Positions 1 through 9,479 of a DNA stretch of 64,000 nucleotides are shown one piece after another; within the stretch, counting starts at the first letter, position 1; every line of letters begins with the position of its first letter. Made by a program: the position numbers and the translations under genes. The DNA is from Bordetella genomosp. 4 (GTDB lineage Bacteria; Pseudomonadota; Gammaproteobacteria; Burkholderiales; Burkholderiaceae_B): positions 1 through 64,000 of the forward strand of contig NZ_NEVQ01000022.1 of the NCBI RefSeq assembly GCF_002261185.1, given 5' to 3'. The notes beneath the pieces were generated by a model. It was not told the DNA's origin. It saw only the letters and a list, made by a program, of their open reading frames with translations, and ran no database searches.

Positions 1-368
1 CTAGCCAAGCAGATCTTCCAACTTGGCAACACGCCACCCCGCCGCATGCCCGGACCGATCGCTATTCGCGCGTGTGCAGGGCACGCGCGAATAGCAGCAC
101 CGCAAGATCTTTCTCTTTGCCAACAGGGCTACAAAAAAACGCCAAGCAAGAAAATCGTGCCAGCGATGTGATGAGCTTGAATTACTGCGAGTCGAGCCGA
201 GGCAATCGGGCCGTGCGGGCGCCTCAAAGCCGAGCGAGCGGGTACCGTAGGGAGGCCCGGAGGGGCCGGACGAGGTCAGCGACGCGGTGTCCGGCGCCCG
301 CGCGCCGGACCGGCTTTGTGAAGCCCGCACGGCCCGATTGCCTCGGCTCGACGTCCAATAAGCACGCC
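1..368 (+). repeat. Long-hairpin element A1 (candidate structured RNA)
   Basis: First of three related copies; it probably extends left of the window. Seen: a 14-bp perfect hairpin at 61-95 (starts GCTATTC, ends GAATAGC), conserved blocks GCAAGATCTT and GTGCCAGCGATG, then CTGCGA followed by a perfect 30-bp inverted repeat (191-220 with 323-352) and GTCCAATA. Inside the main stem are a 5-nt internal loop (GCCTC opposite GTGAA), a 7-bp second stem (226-232 with 312-318), a GGCCC/GGGCC hairpin near 254-267 and a 9-bp hairpin at 289-310. It lies beyond the purM stop. Positions 369-455, between it and purM, hold nothing I can name. Open frames through it are not conserved in copy A2, so I do not call a protein. 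Confidence 0.75.
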
Positions 369-455
369 ACCCTCCGGCAAGCCCCGCCCCCTTCGGTCAC
401 TGAATACCGAATAAAACTAGAGACAGCAACGTTCAGCTAAAAAGATACAGCGCAG

Positions 456-1505
456 TTAGACCACAAACGTCTGCGCCATCCCCTCAGCCTGCTCGACAAT
501 TTCGCCAAGCTTGCTAACAGTTTCACCCTGCTCACGCAGCGTCTCGGCAATCGCATCAGCCTGAGCGGCATCCACCACCAGCACCATACCGATGCCGCAG
601 TTGAACACCCGATACATCTCGGTGTCCTCGACACCGCCCTGTTGCTGCAGCCACTGGAACAGCTTGGGCATTTCCCAGCCATCCCGGTACAGCTTGGCCG
701 ACAAACCGTCTTGCAGAATGCGCGGCACGTTATCCAGCAACCCGCCGCCGGTGATGTGTGCCAGGCCTTTGATATCAGTGCCATGCTTGGCCAACGCGGC
801 CAGAACCTGTTTGACGTAGATGCGGGTGGGAGCCATCACCACATCCACGAGCGGTTGGCCGTGGAAATCATCGGTAGGCTTGGCGTTGGCACGCTCGAGG
901 ATCTTGCGGATCAGCGAATAGCCGTTCGAATGCGCGCCGCTGGAGGCCAAACCCAGCACCACGTCACCCGGCTTGATGGATTTGCCATCGATGATGTCGG
1001 ATTTTTCTACCGCACCGACTGCAAAACCGGCCAGATCGTATTCGCCGTCGGGGTACATGCCGGGCATTTCAGCGGTTTCGCCGCCGATCAACGCACAACC
1101 GGCTTGCTCGCAGCCTTGTGCAATGCCGCCCACGACAGACGCGGCGGTGTCCACGGCGAGTTTGCCGCAGGCAAAATAATCCAGGAAAAACAAGGGCTCT
1201 GCGCCTTGGACGAGGATGTCGTTGACACTCATCGCGACCAAATCGATACCGACGGTATCGTGGCGATTCCATTCAAAAGCCAGGCGCAGCTTGGTGCCCA
1301 CGCCGTCCGTGCCCGACACGAGGACAGGCTCACGATATTTCCCAGGAACCTGGAACAAGGCGCCAAATCCGCCGATACCGGCCAGCACGCCGGGACGCAT
1401 GGTGCGCGCCGCCAGAGGCTTGATGCGGTCGACCAGGGCGTCTCCTGCATCGATATCGACACCAGCGTCGCGGTACGTCAGGGGGGCAGAAGGTTGAGTC
1501 GTCAT
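456..1505 (-). CDS. purM: Phosphoribosylformylglycinamidine cyclo-ligase (AIR synthetase)
   Basis: PurM closes FGAM to aminoimidazole ribonucleotide with ATP, the fifth step of purine synthesis in the cytoplasm. The 349-aa product has the expected family length. Visible motifs are the GTDGVGTK phosphate loop near residues 65-72, [23 protein letters not shown] and [16 protein letters not shown]. An upstream in-frame ATG at 1682 would add 59 residues unlike any PurM and run into the divergent hda gene, so I use the start at 1505 ([15 protein letters not shown]). It is divergent from hda across about 140 bp. A single purine gene away from other pur genes is usual in this group. Confidence 0.97.
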   Translation of the reverse strand: MTTQPSAPLTYRDAGVDIDAGDALVDRIKPLAARTMRPGVLAGIGGFGALFQVPGKYREPVLVSGTDGVGTKLRLAFEWNRHDTVGIDLVAMSVNDILVQGAEPLFFLDYFACGKLAVDTAASVVGGIAQGCEQAGCALIGGETAEMPGMYPDGEYDLAGFAVGAVEKSDIIDGKSIKPGDVVLGLASSGAHSNGYSLIRKILERANAKPTDDFHGQPLVDVVMAPTRIYVKQVLAALAKHGTDIKGLAHITGGGLLDNVPRILQDGLSAKLYRDGWEMPKLFQWLQQQGGVEDTEMYRVFNCGIGMVLVVDAAQADAIAETLREQGETVSKLGEIVEQAEGMAQTFVV

Positions 1506-1645
1506 GAGAAAAACCGTGGGGTATGTGACAATTGCGGAGTTTACGGGGTGCTGCGCCCGCCATTTTACGATGTCAGGCGCAAAGCAACGCGCCGACCGTC
1601 TTTTTGACGATTTGCACGCCCCTTGCCTTGTGTACATTTTGACCC

Positions 1646-2347
1646 ATGAATCGCCAGCTGCTGCTCGACGTTCTACCCGCACCCGCTCCTACGCTGCAGA
1701 ACTATATTGCCGGCCCCAACGGTGAAGCGTTGGCGGCCGCGCGCGCACTGTTGCCTGGCCGGGCGCTCTACCTGTGGGGGGCAGCGGGCTGCGGCCGCAG
1801 CCATCTGCTCAAAGGGCTGGCGACCACGCCTGGCGCCGTCTACATCGATATTCGGCAGAACGCCCGCGCCCTGCGCCAGCTGGCCAATGCCGACTCCGCA
1901 GCGGCCATGCCCCGGTTGATCGCAGTGGACGATGTCCACGATATGGACGAAGCCCGGCAAGCCGGCCTGTTCGCCTTGTACAATCGGTGGCGCGAATGTG
2001 CGGCCACCAGCCGCGCGTTCGCTTTGGCTGTGGCTGGCGACCGCGCCCCGCTCTCTATGCCGTTGCGCGAAGACCTACGCACCCGTTTGGGCTGGGACCT
2101 CGTATTCCGGCTTGAACCCCTGTCTGACGCGGACAAGCTCGCTGCACTGTCTGCACAAGCGGCAGAGCGTGGCTTGCAACTCGCACCTGAAGTCATCCAG
2201 TGGATGCTGACGCATCGCGAACGCGATATCCGCAAATTGGCGGTATTGCTCGATGCGCTGGATCGCTATTCGCTGGCTACCGGTCGCCCGATCACCATTC
2301 CCCTGCTACGCGCCATGCTGGCAGACTCCGATACACAAAAAACATGA
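1646..2347 (+). CDS. hda: DnaA regulatory inactivator Hda
   Basis: Hda is a DnaA-like AAA+ protein that works with the DNA-loaded sliding clamp to make DnaA hydrolyse ATP and so prevent re-initiation. The 233-aa product matches the E. coli length. The N-terminus carries QLLLDV (residues 4-9), which fits the clamp-binding motif; a Walker A-like [11 protein letters not shown] follows at 45-55 and a Walker B-like [10 protein letters not shown] near 91-100. There is no DnaA DNA-binding domain, as expected for Hda. The stop overlaps the next start (ATGA), so it is the first gene of a coupled unit with the HAD phosphatase and pcnB. Confidence 0.95.
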   Translation: MNRQLLLDVLPAPAPTLQNYIAGPNGEALAAARALLPGRALYLWGAAGCGRSHLLKGLATTPGAVYIDIRQNARALRQLANADSAAAMPRLIAVDDVHDMDEARQAGLFALYNRWRECAATSRAFALAVAGDRAPLSMPLREDLRTRLGWDLVFRLEPLSDADKLAALSAQAAERGLQLAPEVIQWMLTHRERDIRKLAVLLDALDRYSLATGRPITIPLLRAMLADSDTQKT

Positions 2348-3042
2348 TGCCGCAACGACTCGCGCTGTTCGACCTGGACCATACTCTGCTACCGCTGGAC
2401 AGCGATTACCAATGGGCCGATTTTCTGGCGCGCACCGGACGCGCAGGCGACCCCGCAGAAGCCCGCCGCCGCAACGACGATCTGATGGACCGCTACAACC
2501 AGGGCCAGCTCACCGCCGAGCAGGCGGCCGAATTCATGCTGGGCCTGCTGGCCGCGCACACGCCGTTCGACCTGGCCACCTGGCACGAAGAATTCATGAC
2601 GCAAGTCATCCGTCCCAGTATCACGCCGCAAGCCATTGAAATCGTTGACCAGCATTTGGCCGCAGGGGATCTGTGCGCCATCGTGACCGCAACCAACGGC
2701 TTTGTCACCGCTCCCATCGCCCGCGCCTTTGGCATCCCGCACCTGATCGCCACCGATGCCGAGTATCGCAATGGCCGCTACACCGGACGCATTCAAGGCA
2801 CGCCCAGCTTCAAAGAAGGCAAAGTCGTGCGCGTGGATCAATGGCTGGCGGGCATGAACCTGACCCTTGCCAATTTTTCTGAATCGTACTTTTATAGCGA
2901 TTCGATCAACGATGTACCGCTGCTCGAGGTCGTCACACACCCCGTAGCGGCCAACCCCAGCCCGGCACTGCGCGAGATCGCGCAGACTCGCGGCTGGAAA
3001 GTGCTCGACTTGTTCGAACACCTAAAGGATGCCAAGTCCTGA
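2344..3042 (+). CDS. HAD-superfamily (SerB-like, IB subfamily) phosphatase
   Basis: Cytoplasmic phosphatase of the haloacid dehalogenase superfamily, 232 aa. Motif I is FDLDHTLLPLDSD, with nucleophile Asp10 and acid/base Asp12; motif IV is SDSINDVPLLEVV near the C-terminus. The substrate cannot be told from sequence; relatives include phosphoserine phosphatase-like and histidinol-phosphatase-like enzymes. I chose ATG 2344 because it overlaps the hda stop as ATGA and the next codon begins the conserved PQRLALFDLDHT. A longer frame from 2200 would lie inside hda. It also overlaps pcnB by one base, so translation is probably coupled. Confidence 0.9.
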   Translation: MMPQRLALFDLDHTLLPLDSDYQWADFLARTGRAGDPAEARRRNDDLMDRYNQGQLTAEQAAEFMLGLLAAHTPFDLATWHEEFMTQVIRPSITPQAIEIVDQHLAAGDLCAIVTATNGFVTAPIARAFGIPHLIATDAEYRNGRYTGRIQGTPSFKEGKVVRVDQWLAGMNLTLANFSESYFYSDSINDVPLLEVVTHPVAANPSPALREIAQTRGWKVLDLFEHLKDAKS

Positions 3043-4397
3043 TGATCACCGACACCATAAAAAAATTCGTCAGCCGCTTGTTTTCACCGGCGGCCCGGGG
3101 GCCCCAACGCATTGCGCGCGACAAACACGGCATCGATCGCCGCAACGTGTCGCGCCACGCCATCAAAGTCTGTGAAGTCTTGCGCCAGCACGGCTACCAA
3201 GCCTATATCGTGGGCGGCGCGGTACGCGACTTGATCGTCGGCCTCGAGCCCAAAGATTTCGACGTGGCCACCAATGCCACACCCGAACAGATTCGCCCAC
3301 TGTTCCGTCGCGCCCGCATCATCGGACGCCGATTCCAATTGGTGCACGTGGTCTTTGGCCAGGAAATCATCGAGACCTCGACCTTTCGCGCTCCCGCCTC
3401 GCAAGACCAGGAAACCGACGAGCACGGCCGCATCCTGCGCGACAACGTTTTCGGTTCTCAGGAACAGGACGCAGCACGGCGCGATTTCACGATGAACGCG
3501 CTCTACTACGATCCGCATAACGAAGAGGTGATCGATTATCACCAAGGCGTGCATGATCTGAAAAAACGCCAAGTTCGCATGATCGGCGACCCCGCCACGC
3601 GCTATCGCGAGGATCCGGTCCGTATGCTGCGCGCGGTGCGTTTCGCGGCCAAGCTCAACGGCACGATAGACCCCGCGACCCGCCAGCCCATCGAAACCAT
3701 GGCCTCGCTGATCGAGAACGTACCAGCATCGCGCTTGTTCGATGAAATGCTGAAGCTCTTGACCTGCGGACATGCGATGGACTGCCTGCGCCAGCTGCGT
3801 GCAGATGGCTTGCATCACGGCCTGCTGCCGCTGCTGGATGTCGTGCTGGAACAGCCTGGCGGCGAACGATTCGTCGAGCTCGCGCTGGAGCGTACCGATT
3901 CGCGTGTGCGTGCAGGCAAGAGCATCAGCCCCAGCTTCCTGTTTGCCGCGTTGTTGTGGCAGCAAGTCGAATCGCGCTGGAAGCAACTGCGTGAACAGGG
4001 AGAACACAATATCCCCGCGCTGGTTCAGGCCGCCGATTCAGTGTTGGACGAGCAAACCGAAAAGCTCGCCATCCAACGCCGTTTCTCGTCCGACATGCGC
4101 GAGATCTGGTTCATGCAGCCGCGCTTTGAACGCCGCATGGGCAAGACGATTTACCGCATGATCGAACAACCGCGCTTCCGTGCCGCCTGCGATTTTCTGC
4201 AGCTGCGTGCCGCGGCGGGCGAGTTTGACAGCGTCCTGGCGCAGTGGTGGATGGATCTGGCCAATGGCAACGACGCCACCCGTGCCGACATGATCGACGA
4301 ACTCGCCCGTCTGCCACGCGACCCCGCTGAATCGAGCGGCCCGCGTAAGCGCCGTCGCCGCCCGCGCCGTCCGGCCGCGCAACGCGATCAGGCCTGA
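3042..4397 (+). CDS. pcnB: Poly(A) polymerase I
   Basis: Adds 3-prime poly(A) tails to RNA, which promotes decay and controls some plasmid copy numbers. 451 aa. The nucleotidyltransferase head shows GGAVRDLIVGLEPKDFDVATN (GG 58-59, catalytic DFD 72-74), followed by RRDFTMNALYYD and the RMLRAVRFAAKL segment of the class II fold. The C-terminus is strongly basic (KRRRRPRRP), as in PcnB rather than CCA-adding enzyme; CCA enzymes are shorter and lack this tail. It overlaps the HAD gene by one base and is followed by folK, a common betaproteobacterial order. Confidence 0.95.
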   Translation: MITDTIKKFVSRLFSPAARGPQRIARDKHGIDRRNVSRHAIKVCEVLRQHGYQAYIVGGAVRDLIVGLEPKDFDVATNATPEQIRPLFRRARIIGRRFQLVHVVFGQEIIETSTFRAPASQDQETDEHGRILRDNVFGSQEQDAARRDFTMNALYYDPHNEEVIDYHQGVHDLKKRQVRMIGDPATRYREDPVRMLRAVRFAAKLNGTIDPATRQPIETMASLIENVPASRLFDEMLKLLTCGHAMDCLRQLRADGLHHGLLPLLDVVLEQPGGERFVELALERTDSRVRAGKSISPSFLFAALLWQQVESRWKQLREQGEHNIPALVQAADSVLDEQTEKLAIQRRFSSDMREIWFMQPRFERRMGKTIYRMIEQPRFRAACDFLQLRAAAGEFDSVLAQWWMDLANGNDATRADMIDELARLPRDPAESSGPRKRRRRPRRPAAQRDQA

Positions 4398-4456
4398 CCG
4401 CCCCGTCCCGAAAGGACGGATCCCGCCTTCACTGAACCGAACTGCTGCCCACACCG

Positions 4457-4939
4457 ATGAACACCATCCGACGCGCCTACATCGGCTTGGGCGCAAATCT
4501 GGGGGACGCGCGATCCACTTTGCGCACGGTACTGGAGCAGTTGCGCCAGACGGCAGGCATCCTGCATTGCCTGTCCTCGCATTTTTATCGTACGGCTCCA
4601 GTGGACGCCACTGGCCCCGACTACATCAATGCCGTCGCCGCGCTGGACACTACGTTGGCGCCTCTCGAGCTGCTGGATGTACTGCAGGCACTGGAAAACC
4701 AGCATGGCCGCCAGCGGCCCTACAAGAACGCGCCGCGTACGCTGGACCTGGACCTGCTGCTGTATGGCGATACCACGATGAATACGCCCCGCCTGACGCT
4801 GCCGCATCCGCGCATGCATGAGCGTGCGTTCGTGCTGGCGCCGCTATCTGAACTCGCCCCAACATTGAAATTGACTCAAGGGTCTGCGATGGAATTGCTG
4901 GCGATGTTGACGGATCAGCCGATTGAACGGTTGAATTAG
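4457..4939 (+). CDS. folK: 6-hydroxymethyl-7,8-dihydropterin pyrophosphokinase (HPPK)
   Basis: Transfers pyrophosphate from ATP to 6-hydroxymethyl-dihydropterin in folate synthesis. 160 aa, the usual length. The LGANLGD motif lies near the start, and the family signature PRTLDLDLLLYGD with the following LPHPRMHERAFVLAPL is intact. It starts 59 bp after pcnB on the same strand and probably shares its transcript. Its stop codon overlaps the stop of the convergent ABC ATPase gene by 2 bp (4937-4938), leaving no room for a separate terminator. Confidence 0.96.
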   Translation: MNTIRRAYIGLGANLGDARSTLRTVLEQLRQTAGILHCLSSHFYRTAPVDATGPDYINAVAALDTTLAPLELLDVLQALENQHGRQRPYKNAPRTLDLDLLLYGDTTMNTPRLTLPHPRMHERAFVLAPLSELAPTLKLTQGSAMELLAMLTDQPIERLN

Positions 4940-5709
4940 GCGTCCGTATCTACGCCGGTCATCACCATGTGCGCCAATTGATCGGCATTCAGACCCGTGA
5001 CGGGACGATCGATGACCTTAGTGCCGCTTTTCAGAATGGCAACTCGATCGGCCAGCTGTACGACATCGGCCATGTTGTGACTGATCAAGATCACAGTGCG
5101 GCCCTCGTCGCGCAGGTGCCGCACCAGACTCAACACCAATGCGGTTTCTTTCACGCCCAGCGCGGCAGTGGGCTCGTCCATGATGACGATCTCGGCGTTC
5201 CAGCGTAAAGCGCGCGCAATCGCCACGGCCTGCCGCTGACCGCCGGACATGCGCTCGACCGGCCGAGACATATCGTCGATGCTTACGGACAAGCGCTGCA
5301 GATAGCCCCGGGCCTCGGCAGCCATACGCCGCCGGTCCAGCACGCGCACAAACGGCAGCAACGTGCGCGTGAGCTCGGCGCCCATAAAGACGTTCTCAGT
5401 GATCGACAAGCGCGGCGCCAAGGCCAGATCCTGATAAATCGTCGCGATGCCCCGCGCCAGCGCGTCATGCGGCGAGTCAAAACGAACGGATTGGCCCTTG
5501 AGGTGGATCTGCCCATCTGTCGGCGTCTGAGCCCCCGAAATAATGCGGATCAGCGACGATTTCCCTGCGCCGTTGTCGCCGCAAATCGCCAGTACCTGCC
5601 CGGCGGGCACATCGAGATCGACCCCGCGCAGCGCTTGAACAGCGCCGTACGATTTGCGTATACCTCTGAGCGACAGGGCAATCGATGGGGAGGCGGGGGA
5701 GATCATCAC
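4936..5709 (-). CDS. Sugar ABC transporter ATP-binding protein (CUT2 type, single domain)
   Basis: Nucleotide-binding subunit that drives import through the neighbouring permease. 257 aa, one ABC domain: Walker A GDNGAGKSS at 44-52, signature MSGGQRQAVAIARAL, Walker B IVIMDEPTAALGV, then the H-loop LISHN. Classical RbsA/XylG proteins carry two ABC domains (about 500 aa); this is the half-size form seen in some CUT2 systems, which presumably acts as a homodimer. It is the last gene of the minus-strand operon kinase - permease - binding protein - ATPase. The sugar cannot be predicted from the ATPase. Confidence 0.9.
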   Translation of the reverse strand: MMISPASPSIALSLRGIRKSYGAVQALRGVDLDVPAGQVLAICGDNGAGKSSLIRIISGAQTPTDGQIHLKGQSVRFDSPHDALARGIATIYQDLALAPRLSITENVFMGAELTRTLLPFVRVLDRRRMAAEARGYLQRLSVSIDDMSRPVERMSGGQRQAVAIARALRWNAEIVIMDEPTAALGVKETALVLSLVRHLRDEGRTVILISHNMADVVQLADRVAILKSGTKVIDRPVTGLNADQLAHMVMTGVDTDA

Positions 5710-5750
5710 AGCTCCGAAACAGGCGTTCTCATCCGTCAGGACGTGTGCGG

Positions 5751-6704
5751 TTACTTGAGAAATTTATCGACGTTGTGCTTGTCCACCAATACTGCATCGG
5801 TAAACAAGTACGGGCCTGTCGTCACACTGTCTTTAGGCTGTTTTTGCACTACGATGCGATCGATTGCGTCAATTGCAGATTGCCCCATTGCCTCGAACGG
5901 GATCATCACCGTCGCCGTGATCAGGCTCTGCGGATCTGCAATGCGGCGATAGGTTTCCGGCCCGCCATCGGTGGATACCAGCGCGATATCGCCTTTTTTC
6001 ATGCCCTGCTGCTGCAACAAATCATCGATCACATAGGCCTGGCCGTCGAACGAGGCCCATATGCCTTGGAACTTGCCCTGATTCTGCATCATCAACGCCT
6101 GCATGCCGTTACGCACGTCGTCGCGCCAACTCTGGGTCCGCGCCATGGAAAAATGCGCCAACTCTTTGACGGCGGTATTCTCGGACAACACGGCATCCAG
6201 GACTTTGCCGCGGATACGGGTGCCAGAATTGCCCTCGAAACGCGCAGCCAGGATCCCGCCTTGATAACCCAATTGACCAAGCAGATACAGGGCCGATTCT
6301 GCACCGACCTTGTATTCATTGGCTTCGATGTCGAACAGCATATGAGGGCTGGCGCCTGACATCACGCCGATGACGGGGATACCGGCTTGCTTGGCAGCCT
6401 CGAGCTGGGCATCGGCCTCGATGGGTTTGCCCATGGCCACCACAATCGCATCGACTTTTTTATGAACCAGGGTATCGAGTTGCTCCGCGTGCTTGGGCAA
6501 GGAGCCCTCGGAATTCAGTTGCGTGACGGTCCAGCCTTTGGCCCGCGCGGCCTCTGCTGCAGCGTTGGCCACGCGTGCGTGCGTCTCGGATGACATCTGA
6601 AAGGCTACGACGCCGACCTCGAAAGCCTGAGCCGCCGAGCTGGCCAGCGAAAAACCGGCGACGCACGCCGCCGCCAAGGTGCTGCGCATCAGTGATTTGA
6701 ACAT
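5751..6704 (-). CDS. Periplasmic sugar-binding protein (RbsB-like)
   Basis: Periplasmic receptor of the CUT2-type importer. 317 aa. A signal peptide is clear (basic MFKSLMRS, hydrophobic stretch, AAQA before FEVGVV, cleavage near residue 28). The mature part has the type 1 periplasmic-binding fold with KGWTVTQLNSEG, LVHKKVDAIVVAMGK and a C-terminal QSAIDAIDRIVV block. It lies 41 bp upstream of the ATPase gene and 51 bp downstream of the permease gene. With an FGGY kinase in the operon, a pentose, tetritol or similar polyol is a reasonable ligand guess, but that is inference only. Confidence 0.9.
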   Translation of the reverse strand: MFKSLMRSTLAAACVAGFSLASSAAQAFEVGVVAFQMSSETHARVANAAAEAARAKGWTVTQLNSEGSLPKHAEQLDTLVHKKVDAIVVAMGKPIEADAQLEAAKQAGIPVIGVMSGASPHMLFDIEANEYKVGAESALYLLGQLGYQGGILAARFEGNSGTRIRGKVLDAVLSENTAVKELAHFSMARTQSWRDDVRNGMQALMMQNQGKFQGIWASFDGQAYVIDDLLQQQGMKKGDIALVSTDGGPETYRRIADPQSLITATVMIPFEAMGQSAIDAIDRIVVQKQPKDSVTTGPYLFTDAVLVDKHNVDKFLK

Positions 6705-6755
6705 GGCAAAGTTCCTCTGGAAATCCTTAATACCGCAGACCGGCCCGAGCCGTCT

Positions 6756-7703
6756 TTAAAGTTTGAATGCCGCTTTTTTCAGTACCGCCGCCGACAGGGC
6801 CACGGACACAATGATGATAAAACCCAGGACAATATCCTGAACGTAATAGGGAGCCCCCATCAGAACCAGTCCATTACCCAATACCTTCAGAATCAATGCG
6901 GCGACGAGCGTACCGAAAATGTTGGCGCGGCCGGGCTCGAACATCGTCATCCCCAACAAGACCGCCGCAATCGCATACAAGAAATAATCGCCCGCCATGT
7001 TCGGTGCAGCCGAGGACAAGCTCGCCGTCAACAACACGGCTGTCACGCCAGCGAGCAAACCCGCCAACGTCAGCCCCATGCATTTCATGCGCCGCGTGTT
7101 GATACCGGCCAGCCGAGCCGCCTCAGCGGCCTCCCCGGTCGCCGTCATGCGCGCGCCGGTACGTGTCCATTTCACGAGAAACAACGCCGCCAGCACCACC
7201 CCTGCCATCCACAGCACCAGCACGGGCACGCCAGCCCACACCGTACGTCCCAGACTCGTGAACGAGGCCGGCCAGCGGCCCACAAAGGCCACTCCGCCGG
7301 TCAGCATGAACGCGAACCCGCGCGCCATGGCGGCCATTCCCAATGTGGCAATCAGAGAAGGGACTTGTAAACGTGTGACGGCCAGACCGTTGATCAGCCC
7401 GCAAAGTGCCCCCGCGCCCAATCCGGCTGCGATGGCCCACGGCACGGGCTGGCCGGTATGGATCAAGGCTCCGCAGACCACCGCCGACAAGCTGGCCACA
7501 TCAGCAATCGACAGATCCAACTCGGCATTGATCAGCGCCAGCGTAAAGCCCAGGGCCAGAATCGCCAGGAAGCTGGTTTCTTTGAGAATGTTGAGCAGAT
7601 TGCCGGGCGCGGCGAAATTCGGCGCCGCGACGACAAAGAACATCACCAGCACCAGGCCGGCGAGGGCAGTCCCGTAGGTTTCCAACAGGTCACGCACGCG
7701 CAT
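6756..7703 (-). CDS. Sugar ABC transporter permease (RbsC-like)
   Basis: Inner-membrane channel subunit of the CUT2 system. 315 aa with about 8-10 hydrophobic segments. The family stretch ALGFTLALINAELDLSIADVASLSAVVCG, where ribose permeases have ALG MT.VIITGGIDLSVG, is visible near residues 50-80. A later segment, ARLAGINTRRMK, matches the RbsC cytoplasmic loop that contacts the ATPase. The gene lies between the kinase and the binding-protein gene, all on the minus strand. No TetR, GntR or LacI regulator is found near the operon. Confidence 0.9.
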   Translation of the reverse strand: MRVRDLLETYGTALAGLVLVMFFVVAAPNFAAPGNLLNILKETSFLAILALGFTLALINAELDLSIADVASLSAVVCGALIHTGQPVPWAIAAGLGAGALCGLINGLAVTRLQVPSLIATLGMAAMARGFAFMLTGGVAFVGRWPASFTSLGRTVWAGVPVLVLWMAGVVLAALFLVKWTRTGARMTATGEAAEAARLAGINTRRMKCMGLTLAGLLAGVTAVLLTASLSSAAPNMAGDYFLYAIAAVLLGMTMFEPGRANIFGTLVAALILKVLGNGLVLMGAPYYVQDIVLGFIIIVSVALSAAVLKKAAFKL

Positions 7704-7802
7704 GGAGACATCCCTGGCATGGTGAGCACATCAACACAAACACGTCGGCAAAGATCGGCATCGTCGAGCAAAGGCGGTTATGGACTGCGCAAGGGCACGA
7801 TT

Positions 7803-9428
7803 CTAACGCGCAATCTGACCGTCCATGGCCGCCAATCCGTGCGAAATGGGCCGCAGCGCCTCGGTGGCCTGCGCATACAACGCCGCCAATTGCCGATAGG
7901 CATCGCGACAGTCGGCGCTGGGCTCATAACGCAGGCCTGGTTTTGCCATCTGCGCCTGGGCCAGACTCAGGGATGGATATTGCCCCACCCCGGTCCAGGC
8001 CACGATGGCAGCACCGAGCAATCCCGGCTGGGCGGCCTGCCCCGTCACCACCGGGCGCTCGCAGATATCGGCCTTGACCTGGCACCACAGCGGATTCGCT
8101 GCCGCCCCGCCCCCGTATCGGATTTCGCGCACCGTAGATCCGGTCGCGCGTTCGCCACGTTCGAGCACCACCCGATTCAGAAATGCCACGCCCTCGATCA
8201 CAGCCCAGGCCAGGTCCGTTGCGCCATGCCGTCGGTTCAAACCGACGAATGCGCCGCGCAGATTTGCATCCCAATACGGCACGCGCTCGCCCTGCAGGTA
8301 CGGAAGGAACAGCAAAGGCTGCGTATCTCGCGCACCCGCCAACAGCGCGTCGAAACTGAGCCCCGTCTGCCCTGTTAGATGCTGGACATTGCTGTGCACC
8401 TGGGCGCTCTCTGCATGCGCCGCAAGCGATAGCGGCTCACGCAGCAGCGATAACAGCCATGCCAATGTATCGGCGCCGTTCTGCCCTGGACCGCCGACCT
8501 GATACAAGGCCTCCCCCCATTGCACTGTCATGAGGCCCGGCGCCTGAGCCTCTTCGCTGCCCATGACGCCCAGCACTTCGGTGGTACCCGAGATGTTGTA
8601 GGCGTAACCGGTACGCAACGCCCCCAGCCCCGCGACAGCAGCCCACGTGTCGTTAGAACACGCGTAGACGGGCACGCCGGCCAGCTTGGCCAATATGCCA
8701 GGCAGTCCCGCCATCACTCGACCAACGCACTGCGTCGGCGCCAACACCTGCGGCACCACATTCGCCGTTATCCCCGCCGCGTGCAATAAGCTGGGATGGC
8801 GAGACGATCCAGCAGCCTCGGCGCCCGGCTCAGACCGGGCCACAGATGCCAAGTGAACCTCACTATCCTCGTCTGTACGTGCGCTCGCCAGCAGACGGGC
8901 GGAAGAAATGGCGTCGGTCGCCTGGGCCCCCGTCAAACGGAAATTCAGATAATCCTTGGGCTCCAGCACGACGTGCAATTGCGCGGCGTACTGCGGCTCG
9001 TGGCGGTGCAGCCAAGCCAGACGTGCCAAAGGATGAAATGCGTTGACTTGTGCCGCCTCGGGATGGTCGGCCGGCAATGTCGGCAACAATTCGGCCAGCA
9101 ACTCCTCCGCCCGCGCATCGCGCCAAGTCATGGCAGGCCGCAGCGACCGGCCCTCGGCGTCCAGGAACACCTGCGTCCGCGTCACGCCGCAAATCGCCAT
9201 TGCCTGCACTTGCGCAAGCAAACCGCCGTCGTGCGCTGCCAGTGCTGTCACTGCCGCGATGAGCGTGGACCACCACTCATCGGGATCGATTTCCGCCCAG
9301 CCGGCCCCTGCCGACCCGGGCGGACTGGGCACATGCGCCTCGGCGAGCGTCTGGCCCGCCGCATCAATCAACGCAACACGAAAATTCGTGCCGCCCAAAT
9401 CACAAGCCAACACAACGCTCATGGACAA
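7803..9428 (-). CDS. FGGY-family carbohydrate kinase (XylB-like)
   Basis: ATP-dependent sugar or polyol kinase that would trap the imported substrate. 541 aa. The N-terminal phosphate motif DLGGTNFRVALID is at about 10-22, PDEWW and TWRDARAEELL follow, and the C-terminal nucleotide site has EIRYGGGAAANPLWCQVKADI. The protein is about 40 residues longer than typical XylB. The extra part is a Ser/Ala/Glu-rich stretch (SARTDEDSEVH to SSRHPSLLHAAG) in the middle, probably a surface loop. First gene of the transporter operon. Xylulokinase, erythritol kinase and related activities cannot be separated by eye. Confidence 0.88.
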   Translation of the reverse strand: MSMSVVLACDLGGTNFRVALIDAAGQTLAEAHVPSPPGSAGAGWAEIDPDEWWSTLIAAVTALAAHDGGLLAQVQAMAICGVTRTQVFLDAEGRSLRPAMTWRDARAEELLAELLPTLPADHPEAAQVNAFHPLARLAWLHRHEPQYAAQLHVVLEPKDYLNFRLTGAQATDAISSARLLASARTDEDSEVHLASVARSEPGAEAAGSSRHPSLLHAAGITANVVPQVLAPTQCVGRVMAGLPGILAKLAGVPVYACSNDTWAAVAGLGALRTGYAYNISGTTEVLGVMGSEEAQAPGLMTVQWGEALYQVGGPGQNGADTLAWLLSLLREPLSLAAHAESAQVHSNVQHLTGQTGLSFDALLAGARDTQPLLFLPYLQGERVPYWDANLRGAFVGLNRRHGATDLAWAVIEGVAFLNRVVLERGERATGSTVREIRYGGGAAANPLWCQVKADICERPVVTGQAAQPGLLGAAIVAWTGVGQYPSLSLAQAQMAKPGLRYEPSADCRDAYRQLAALYAQATEALRPISHGLAAMDGQIAR

Positions 9429-9450
9429 TAACAGGATGAGTTAATAGAAA

Positions 9451-9476
9451 CGTCGCGGCCAGCCATCGCCGCGACG
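9451..9476 (-). terminator. Probable intrinsic terminator after the CitE-like gene
   Basis: Read on the minus strand, CGTCGCGG, a 10-nt loop and CCGCGACG are followed by TTTCTATT. The 8-bp stem is perfect. It sits just past the CitE-like stop and before the kinase start, so it probably separates the catabolic operon (15864 to 9480) from the sugar operon (9428 to 4936). The T-run is short, so termination may be partial. Confidence 0.55.
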
Positions 9477-9479
9477 CCA

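Noticed and set aside
72-440. Open frame through A1 with a counterpart through A2 (both end in RPDCLGSTSNKHA)
   Set aside because: The frame shifts between the two copies and the conserved part is just the translated stem; conservation is at the level of pairing, not protein. I treat such proteins as spurious.
642-1607. Long plus-strand frame opposite purM
   Set aside because: Antisense shadow of a clearly conserved gene; no family features.
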